From the NCBI GenBank assembly GCA_002780065.1, contig PEWQ01000147.1:1-5388 (forward strand): a stretch of 5,388 bases of DNA, written 5' to 3'. The notes under the pieces were generated by a model, which made no database searches, was not told where the DNA came from, and worked only from the letters and a program-made list of their open reading frames with translations. This document shows positions 1 to 5,302 of the stretch, piece after piece. The DNA is from Candidatus Hydrogenedentes bacterium CG07_land_8_20_14_0_80_42_17. GTDB taxonomy: Bacteria; UBA8481. Made by a program: the position numbers and the translations under genes. Position 1 is the stretch's first letter, and every line of letters starts with the position of its first letter.

Positions 1-19
1 GAACTAAAGTGTTTACATG

Positions 20-84
20 TGTCATCGCGACGAAGCAATTTGTTAACAAGAGATTGCTTCGCGCCTTCGGTGCTCGCAATGACA
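20..84. repeat. Dispersed-type palindromic repeat (nested inverted repeat)
   Basis: The outer arms are TGTCATCGCGA (20-30) and TCGCAATGACA (74-84), complementary except for one base. Inside them CGAAGCAAT (31-39) pairs perfectly with ATTGCTTCG (53-61). The loop holds the perfect 10-base palindrome TTGTTAACAA (40-49). From general knowledge, elements of the form GTCATTGCGA...GAAGCAATCTC are scattered through intergenic DNA of many unrelated bacteria. This copy matches that style, but I cannot count other copies from one window. An 80-codon frame runs through it (9-251), and part of its translation (LLRAFGARNDK) is simply the repeat read as codons, so I do not call it a gene. Its function is unknown; the RNA would fold into a long hairpin. 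Confidence 0.75.
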
Positions 85-329
85 AAATTCTACTTTTTTG
101 GTCAGCCCCGGCTACCTTTTTTCGATTTTATTACAACAGAGGTGCCTATTTAGAAAATTCCACATCCCCATTTTCATTCGTCGAGGAGCGGTCTAGCCGC
201 ATGAGTTTCTCAGTGGTTGCATTCCATATCGACTTGCATGACTCCGGTTAAAAATATTTACTGCTTAGATTAGTGGTTCGTAAAAAAAAAAATTGCCATT
301 TACGCCAAAATTTGCGAAACTCTTTTACT

Positions 330-2102
330 ATGAATATGAAGGGGCGACTGTTAGCTTGTATAATTCTTCTCTGTAGCATTTCTGCTTGGGCGAATGCGTT
401 GCAAATTACTTTCCCTGTCGAGGTGGGTTCGCCTGACTCGTCACCTAAAACAATTGTCCTGAAAGCTCGTTCCCTTAAAGATCTATTTAATCGATTCGAA
501 ATTCGTTACGGTGGTGATTTTTACAGGTATGGAATCTACGGCGACAGGTCGCGTGCATTTCGCCCCGATAAAACTTACAACACCAATCAGCTCGGAACTT
601 TAATCTCATCGCGAACCCGCAAGGGCCTTGACTATGAAATCAAGATGACTTTACGAACCGTCACCGATCCTACATTATCCTATCGTGACGATCTGCACTT
701 CACTGATTTTTATGCTACAGTGTCGCGAGATAAAGTTTGGAATTTACGTACCGGCGACCTCTATCCGAACTTTTCCCGTTATACTCTGAATAGGTTCGTA
801 AAGGGTGTTAGAGCTCAATACTTCAGACCGTTTGAGAATATGAGACTCGACCTGAGAAGTGTTATTGGCAGAACTCAGCGCGCCCGTGAAATGGCGACTT
901 TGCGCAGAGTAGCCATTGGAACTTCAGCAACATTGGAAAGTCTTGAGCTTTACAAAAATCGAAGAAAGTGGTTTGCAGGTTATAGATTCGCTTCGGCTTC
1001 AGATCAGCTTGGGTCGGTGGATAATGCGTTGAGTCTTGCCGATCTGCAAATTGATGTTCACTCTGTCGAATACGGATATCAGCTTCCTTTCAACTGGACT
1101 GAAGGCGATATCTCTTTAGGAGGAGAGAACGCATGGAGCCGCGGAAGCACAGATCGCAAAACAGTTCGCGACCGCGGCGGATATTCATGGAGAAATGACC
1201 TTTCATGGGTGCGACGTTCGAATAAGCCTTACGCAGGCATCGCTCGCATGGCTCCGTTTGCGGTGCTTTTCAATTGGGAATTGAACGATCCGTATTTTCA
1301 GGCTCCACTCGGTATAGCATCTCAAGATCAGATGCGAATTAATCTCAAAACTGCGCATAGATTCAATTCAGATATCGATTGGACTTTTGGTTACTTGAGA
1401 CTTGAAAACAATGTTCGCAATCAGATAGCAACCACGAATACAACTCAAATCTCCAACGCCGCCATCAATATGCGGCCGTTCATGCTTTTCGGAGACAAGG
1501 GCTGGACTGAACGACTGCCTGACTCTGTAAAGAAAATTAGAACTAAACTGGAGTTTCGCTACAGCGACAGAGATGCGTCAAACGGCGGAGTGAACCAGAA
1601 GATAGAGGATTATCTCTATTCTGTTCAATATGCAAATTGGGGAATTAACTTTTCCGGAGATTATCAATTTCAAATTACTGATGACGACATTTCAGCTAAC
1701 TCAGATAGACGACTGCAGGTTTACGGAATCCGCGCGACGAGACCGCTCTTCTGGGAAAAATACAATATGCGTTTCTTCCCGCGCCTCGGATACAATGTTA
1801 GCAGAGACAGATATCGTATCGCAGGAACCTCTTCAAGGCTTCAAACGACAACTTTAGGTATGGGCGCGAATTGGGAAGAACTTGGAGGTATGATCAATTA
1901 CTTGATTCTTGATGCTGACCGTGCTCCGGCCGGAAACGATTATTTGCAGAATAAAGTAAATTTGAGTGTTACCTACAAGCCGTATCTTTATCCGGGTTTT
2001 CAGAGCACTTTAAGTTACGGATATCTTGATCTTAACGATGAAGCTCCAAATAGGTCATACAGGCAGACAGAAACAAGATTCACGATGAATTATACATTTT
2101 AA
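330..2102 (+). CDS. Putative outer-membrane beta-barrel protein, family not recognised
   Basis: This is a secreted protein of about 590 residues, probably an outer-membrane barrel. From the ATG at 330 the N-terminus is a textbook signal peptide: basic MNMKGR, a hydrophobic stretch to about residue 20, then ANA, with cleavage expected after residue 23. The rest is rich in Tyr, Phe, Trp, Arg and Asp, with alternating polar/aromatic stretches typical of beta strands. It ends RFTMNYTF, a terminal-Phe pattern like the barrel-assembly (BAM) signal. The motif GDLYPNFSRYTLNRF at about 142-156 resembles a turn-strand seen in large uncharacterised barrels, but that is from memory. An in-frame GTG at 273 would put 19 polar residues before the signal peptide, so it is less likely; the ATG at 336 is also possible. 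There is no Shine-Dalgarno sequence before 330. The lipoprotein gene follows closely, suggesting one operon. Substrate and role are unknown; a porin, transporter or adhesin are all possible. Confidence 0.8.
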   Translation: MNMKGRLLACIILLCSISAWANALQITFPVEVGSPDSSPKTIVLKARSLKDLFNRFEIRYGGDFYRYGIYGDRSRAFRPDKTYNTNQLGTLISSRTRKGLDYEIKMTLRTVTDPTLSYRDDLHFTDFYATVSRDKVWNLRTGDLYPNFSRYTLNRFVKGVRAQYFRPFENMRLDLRSVIGRTQRAREMATLRRVAIGTSATLESLELYKNRRKWFAGYRFASASDQLGSVDNALSLADLQIDVHSVEYGYQLPFNWTEGDISLGGENAWSRGSTDRKTVRDRGGYSWRNDLSWVRRSNKPYAGIARMAPFAVLFNWELNDPYFQAPLGIASQDQMRINLKTAHRFNSDIDWTFGYLRLENNVRNQIATTNTTQISNAAINMRPFMLFGDKGWTERLPDSVKKIRTKLEFRYSDRDASNGGVNQKIEDYLYSVQYANWGINFSGDYQFQITDDDISANSDRRLQVYGIRATRPLFWEKYNMRFFPRLGYNVSRDRYRIAGTSSRLQTTTLGMGANWEELGGMINYLILDADRAPAGNDYLQNKVNLSVTYKPYLYPGFQSTLSYGYLDLNDEAPNRSYRQTETRFTMNYTF

Positions 2103-2108
2103 TTCGAT

Positions 2109-2113
2109 AGGAG
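2109..2113 (+). promoter_or_regulatory. Ribosome binding site (AGGAG) that decides the lipoprotein start
   Basis: AGGAG is the clearest Shine-Dalgarno sequence in the window. It lies one base before the in-frame GTG at 2115, which is too close, and ten bases before the TTG at 2124, which is workable. This argues for TTG initiation of the lipoprotein gene. Confidence 0.6.
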
Positions 2114-2123
2114 TGTGATTGAG

Positions 2124-2591
2124 TTGAAGAATAAATTTTGGATTTTTAAATATTCATTTACTTCTGCGATTGTTATTTTATTGGTGCTGACTTCAGCTTC
2201 ATGTCTGCCGGGCACTCAATCGACCGGAATCGCTGTTGAATCTCCTTCCGATGAGGTATTGGCTTCTATGATCAGAGCAATCGAAGAACGGAAGGTAGAC
2301 AAATTCATTTCAGGGGTTGATGCTACCTGCATCCCGACACCTGACAGTCTCTGGAGCAAATTAACCGATTTTTTGAATGCCGCCGAGTTAATCGAATTTG
2401 TCGTCGCTGTAGATAATAGAAGTATTCAAGGAAGTGATCGAGTGACTTATGTTTTTTCGTGGAATAGAAAATACGACAATAAGACAAACGGCACAACGAT
2501 TAATGATTCAGGCAGAAGTGAATGGACGTTCGTCAAACGGCCAGGAGAACCATTTACGCTTATACTAATGTCGGGAGATCAGCTTTTCTAG
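2124..2591 (+). CDS. Small lipoprotein, possible NTF2/SnoaL-like fold
   Basis: A predicted secreted lipoprotein of about 155 residues. The N-terminus has basic and aromatic residues (MKNKFWIFKYSF), a hydrophobic core (AIVILLVLTSAS) and a cysteine at residue 27 followed by LPG. The lipobox SASC is slightly loose, with Ser at -3, but acceptable. The mature part has an early amphipathic helix (DEVLASMIRAIEERKVDKFISGVD) and then likely beta strands ending SEWTFVKRPGEPFTLILMSGD. That layout is typical of NTF2/SnoaL-like (DUF4440-type) domains; I infer the fold from pattern only, with no catalytic motif seen. I chose the TTG start because of AGGAG spacing; GTG at 2115 would add three residues. It lies 21 bases after the barrel gene stop, so co-transcription is likely and the product may serve the same envelope function. 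It ends in TAG, 3 bases from the convergent hicB stop. Confidence 0.75.
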   Translation: MKNKFWIFKYSFTSAIVILLVLTSASCLPGTQSTGIAVESPSDEVLASMIRAIEERKVDKFISGVDATCIPTPDSLWSKLTDFLNAAELIEFVVAVDNRSIQGSDRVTYVFSWNRKYDNKTNGTTINDSGRSEWTFVKRPGEPFTLILMSGDQLF

Positions 2592-2594
2592 AAT

Positions 2595-2846
2595 TCAATT
2601 CACAGCCGTTATTGGAGTGCTGGAAGTCACTTTAGGAATATGAGTCTTCTCATCCGGAGGCGCCAGACCTAATTCCTCTAATGTCATTCCCATTTCGTCA
2701 GCTGAATCGAGATAAAACTGAACTATCTGTTTTAGCCTGTTCACTGCGCACTCGAGAGTTTTTCCATACGAAAATACATCGAGTTCCGGACAGGTCGCTA
2801 CGTAGGTGTTTATATCTTTTCTAAATACTTCGACTGAGAAATACAT
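2595..2846 (-). CDS. Solitary HicB-family (type II antitoxin-like) protein
   Basis: An 83-residue protein of the HicB/UPF0150 family. The opening MYFSVEVFRKDINTYVATCPELDVFSYGKTLECAVNRLKQIVQFYL matches the family pattern: a partial-RNase-H-like strand-helix unit containing the CPELDV signature, then a helix. In true HicAB systems this domain binds and neutralises the HicA mRNA interferase, and an added C-terminal HTH or ribbon-helix-helix domain binds the operator. Here the C-terminus (from about residue 58) is short, polar and proline-containing, with no DNA-binding domain visible. No HicA-like gene is visible on either side: downstream is the lipoprotein and upstream is about 186 bases of AT-rich non-coding DNA. 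It is therefore probably a solitary HicB-like protein, possibly no longer an antitoxin. The ATG at 2846 is preceded by GAGGT (2858-2862) at an 11-base spacing, rather long. Confidence 0.85.
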   Translation of the reverse strand: MYFSVEVFRKDINTYVATCPELDVFSYGKTLECAVNRLKQIVQFYLDSADEMGMTLEELGLAPPDEKTHIPKVTSSTPITAVN

Positions 2847-2866
2847 TTATTTATAAGACCTCGTAT

Positions 2867-2947
2867 GAATTTTTTACTGCGTGATAAATTCATCGGAAGT
2901 TTTTTTTCTTACTGAAGATAAAGAGTTAAATCTTTTTTATTACTGAA
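2867..2947 (-). promoter_or_regulatory. Three CAGTAA plus A-tract motifs upstream of hicB
   Basis: Read on the reverse strand, three similar blocks precede hicB: TTCAGTAATAAAAAA (2947-2933), TTCAGTAAGAAAAAAAA (2916-2900) and GCAGTAAAAAA (2880-2870). Core spacings are 31 and 35 bases, roughly three helical turns. HicB proteins often autoregulate, so an operator is conceivable, but this copy lacks a visible DNA-binding domain. The AT-rich background makes chance plausible. No convincing -35/-10 pair was found for hicB. Confidence 0.2.
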
Positions 2948-3032
2948 ATTTGTTTTTATTCAAACTTATACAAGATTGTTCTAATAACTTGAAAACCAGT
3001 GGAAAACTCCGGCATCTATAATGACGCCCTTA

Positions 3033-4094
3033 TTAATCAGGAAGAATTGTATCGTAGCCCATGACTTTTTTAAAATCCTTTACTAATTTTGGATCGAAAT
3101 GAGTTCCGGCGCATCTGTCCAATTCCTTGAAGGCATCAAGCATGCTCATCCTTGAACGGTACGGCCGATCGGAAGTCATAGCGTCGTATGCATCGACAAT
3201 GGCAAATATGCGCGCTTCGATCGGAATCTTTTCTCCTTTCAAACCTTCAGGATATCCTGACCCATCGAATTTTTCGTGATGGTAAAGTATGAGCGGAAGT
3301 ACTGAGGACAAAAACGGAATATCCTTCAGCATTTCGTAACCCCACATGGGATGGTTCTGCATCAGAGCGCGTTCTTCTTCTGTCAATGCGCCCGGCTTTC
3401 GCAAAATTGCGTCTGGTACTCCAATCTTGCCTACATCGTGAAGCATTGCTCCCTGCTTTATACTTCTTATTATTTTCGGAGAAAGTCCAAGATATGCCGC
3501 AATCCTGCACGCAAGGTCCGAAACTCTGTGCGAATGGTCGTCAGTGTCCGCATCTCTGAGGTCCAGCGCTTTTGAAAGAGCTTCGAGTGTGACATCATAC
3601 GTCTCAAGTAATTCGCTGTTTGCAGTCTCAAGAGTTTCAAGTTGATATTCGAGGTCGGTCATTGTCTGACGCATTCTTTCACTGAATCTTTCCAAAATGA
3701 TTTGAGCTATTTTAGGATGCTTACCGAAGAGTACATAGAAATCGTCTTTTCCGAGTTCGAAAAGAATAGAGTCTGAAAGGGCTCTGATAGAAGCGGAGCG
3801 TGGAAGCCTGTCGAGAACTGCCATCTCTCCGAAAAAATCTCCCTCGCGCAAAATATTAACCGGATGCTCTGTTCGAGAAGTTCTCGCGAGTACCTGCATT
3901 ACTCCTGAAAATATGAAGAAGACGGAAAACCCCGGCTCACCTTCGGAAATAACATACGTTCCTTCCGAAACATCGAGTTTATTCAATAACGGAACTATCT
4001 CTTCCAGTTCCGAGTTCGTCATGTCCTGAAACATTTGAATTCGTGATAGGTCTTCAGCTAAAATATGAGACTTAATATTATTCTTTGAATTCAT
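3033..4094 (-). CDS. Cyclic-nucleotide-binding domain plus HD-GYP phosphodiesterase
   Basis: A cytoplasmic signalling protein of 353 residues, with no signal peptide or membrane segment. Residues about 16-135 form a CRP-type cyclic-nucleotide-binding domain, with phosphate-binding cassette GEMAVLDRLPRSAS at 89-102 (Arg99 the expected phosphate ligand). Residues about 135-177 look like a coiled-coil linker (SERMRQTMTDLEYQLETLET). Residues about 170-340 form an HD-GYP domain with HS.RV (His187), HDVGK (His219, Asp220), His248, HHEKFDGSGYP (272-282) and DAYDAMTSDRPYR (Asp301 on). All key motifs are intact, so c-di-GMP hydrolysis to pGpG or GMP is expected, probably tuned by ligand binding or dimerisation at the N-terminal domain; the ligand (cAMP or other) cannot be read off. 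The ATG at 4094 starts MNSKNN; an in-frame GTG at 4118 would add 8 residues and is possible, and neither has a clear Shine-Dalgarno. It lies downstream of amrS in the same direction. Confidence 0.93.
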   Translation of the reverse strand: MNSKNNIKSHILAEDLSRIQMFQDMTNSELEEIVPLLNKLDVSEGTYVISEGEPGFSVFFIFSGVMQVLARTSRTEHPVNILREGDFFGEMAVLDRLPRSASIRALSDSILFELGKDDFYVLFGKHPKIAQIILERFSERMRQTMTDLEYQLETLETANSELLETYDVTLEALSKALDLRDADTDDHSHRVSDLACRIAAYLGLSPKIIRSIKQGAMLHDVGKIGVPDAILRKPGALTEEERALMQNHPMWGYEMLKDIPFLSSVLPLILYHHEKFDGSGYPEGLKGEKIPIEARIFAIVDAYDAMTSDRPYRSRMSMLDAFKELDRCAGTHFDPKLVKDFKKVMGYDTILPD

Positions 4095-4124
4095 ATTTGG
4101 CGATTCTTGAATTCCCACAATGAT

Positions 4125-4152
4125 ATTCTTTAGTTAGATATTAATACGTCAA
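4125..4152 (-). promoter_or_regulatory. Candidate sigma70-type promoter for the HD-GYP gene
   Basis: On the reverse strand, TTGACG (4152-4147, five of six matches to TTGACA) is followed after 16 bases by AAGAAT (4130-4125, four of six matches to TATAAT). The predicted transcript start is about 4118. That coincides with the alternative GTG start, or gives a 24-base leader before the ATG at 4094. If real, the HD-GYP gene can be transcribed independently of amrS. Confidence 0.4.
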
Positions 4153-4179
4153 GACTTTTCAGATATAGAGATAAAAAAA

Positions 4180-5208
4180 TTATTTTTTTGCAGCGAAGAA
4201 TCCTGCACATAAAGTTCCGCATACTGAACAAGCACCGTCTTCATTCAAGCTATTCTTAATGATGCTGAATCCGTCTCTCACAATTAATTCTTTTCCGCAT
4301 TTATGGCAAATTGTTGAGCTCCCTTTTGAGTCGTGGACATTGCCTGTATAAACATACCTCAATCCGTTCTTCATTCCGATATCTCTCGCTCGAATTAAGG
4401 TTTCAATCGGAGTTCTTTCGCGGTCATGCATATTTCCGGCGGGATGAAACGCGGTAAAATGAAGAGGTACATTACAATCCAATTCTTCTGCTATCCAGCT
4501 AGTCATTGCGTCGAGTTCCTTATCGCTGTCGTTCAATCCGGGAATCAAGAGATTTGTAATTTCAAGCCAGACTTTTGTTCTTTTTTTGATGTAAATTAAA
4601 GTATCAAGAACCGGCTGTAACGTTGCGCCGCAGTATTTTTTGTAGAACTCATTTGAAAACGACTTCAAGTCAACATTTGCGGCAGACATTACATTGTAAA
4701 ACTCAATTCGAGGTTTCTCATTCATATATCCCGCAGTAACTGCTACTGTGTGAATTCCGCGCTTGCGGCACTCAAGAGCCGTATCTACGGCAAATTCGTG
4801 AAAGATGACAGGCTCGTTGTAAGTAAAAGCAACACTCGAAATTCTTCGGCCTTTGGCAAGCTCCGCAATTTTTGCAGGGGAAGTATTCTCCAAAAGTCTT
4901 TCTCTTCCGGTCACATGACTTATTTCCCAGTTCTGGCAGAAAGAACATGCGAGATTACAACCTATGGTTCCGAATGAGAGAATTTCCGAACCAGGTAGGA
5001 AATGATAAAGTGGTTTTTTTTCGATCGGGTCGATTGCAAAACCGCTCGTTCTGCCGTAAGAAGTCAAAAACATTTTTCCGGATTTAACTTCTCGGGAATA
5101 ACAAAAGCCATGTTGATCTTCGGAGAGGATGCATTCTCTAGGACAGAGCTCACACTGGATTTTTCCTTCTCCAAATATTTTCCAGTATTTAGCTTCAAAT
5201 GAATTCAT
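4180..5208 (-). CDS. amrS: AmmeMemoRadiSam system radical SAM enzyme
   Basis: A radical SAM protein of 342 residues, full length for the AmrS family (PflA-like, COG1180). The core cluster motif is CNLACSFC (Cys84, Cys88, Cys91), which would ligate the [4Fe-4S] cluster that cleaves S-adenosylmethionine. The N-terminal block C19xxC22xxxC26 and Cys36 (CELCPREC...HGFC) and two C-terminal CxxC pairs (301/304 and 327/330, plus Cys334) are family-typical and may bind zinc or another cluster. Other hallmarks are FTYNEP (128-133), NVDLKSF and TGNVHD. The family is named for its association with AMMECR1 and MEMO1 proteins; the reaction is not established to my knowledge. Neither partner gene is in this window. 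The ATG at 5208 (MNSFEAKYW) has no Shine-Dalgarno, but TATAAT lies just upstream. The HD-GYP gene follows after a short gap (61 bases to its GTG, 85 to its ATG). Confidence 0.93.
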   Translation of the reverse strand: MNSFEAKYWKIFGEGKIQCELCPRECILSEDQHGFCYSREVKSGKMFLTSYGRTSGFAIDPIEKKPLYHFLPGSEILSFGTIGCNLACSFCQNWEISHVTGRERLLENTSPAKIAELAKGRRISSVAFTYNEPVIFHEFAVDTALECRKRGIHTVAVTAGYMNEKPRIEFYNVMSAANVDLKSFSNEFYKKYCGATLQPVLDTLIYIKKRTKVWLEITNLLIPGLNDSDKELDAMTSWIAEELDCNVPLHFTAFHPAGNMHDRERTPIETLIRARDIGMKNGLRYVYTGNVHDSKGSSTICHKCGKELIVRDGFSIIKNSLNEDGACSVCGTLCAGFFAAKK

Positions 5209-5216
5209 ACAAAAGA

Positions 5217-5222
5217 ATTATA
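5217..5222 (-). promoter_or_regulatory. -10 box of amrS, placed for a near-leaderless transcript
   Basis: The reverse strand reads TATAAT, a perfect -10 hexamer, ending 8 bases before the amrS ATG. Transcription would start at or within a base or two of the start codon. The -35 region (about 5240-5246) is weak, reading like TAAATT. A Bacteroidota-type TAnnTTTG box is an alternative reading (TTCTTTTG here, one mismatch). Confidence 0.45.
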
Positions 5223-5269
5223 CAATATTCTGCAGTAAAAATTTAGGAAAACTACAGATTTGCTTTATA

Positions 5270-5298
5270 TTGACTTAGCTATGAAAAAAGTTGATAGT
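5270..5298 (+). promoter_or_regulatory. Candidate promoter reading into the terminal tandem repeat
   Basis: TTGACT (5270-5275, five of six matches) and GATAGT (5293-5298, four of six) are separated by exactly 17 bases, predicting a start near 5305 in the first repeat copy. An overlapping alternative is TTAGGA (5243-5248), 17 bases, TATATT (5266-5271), which would start near the ATG at 5281. Both point rightward, divergent from amrS. Such matches arise by chance in AT-rich DNA. Confidence 0.25.
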
Positions 5299-5302
5299 TT
5301 AT

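Noticed and set aside
9-251. 80-codon forward frame near the left end
   Set aside because: It runs through the palindromic repeat, has no ribosome binding site, and its translation partly reflects repeat sequence.
273-329. GTG start for the barrel gene adding 19 residues
   Set aside because: It places a polar, Lys/Arg/Asn-rich extension ahead of a clean signal peptide that begins at the ATG at 330.
1630-1857. 75-codon forward frame inside the barrel gene
   Set aside because: It is out of frame with the barrel, has no start signal and no recognisable features.
2915-2940. Forward-strand intrinsic terminator (AAGAT...ATCTT followed by T-tract)
   Set aside because: The stem is five mostly A/T pairs and no forward gene ends nearby, so it is not supportable.
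3247-3575. Small frames on both strands inside the HD-GYP gene
   Set aside because: They overlap a well-supported HD-GYP coding region, show no family features and are shadow frames.
4750-5202. Several forward frames inside amrS
   Set aside because: They are antisense shadows of a clearly conserved radical SAM gene.
4087-5208. Identical ATGAATTCA at the amrS and HD-GYP ATG starts as a shared regulatory site
   Set aside because: Both simply encode Met-Asn-Ser; two copies of nine bases at start codons are weak evidence for anything more.
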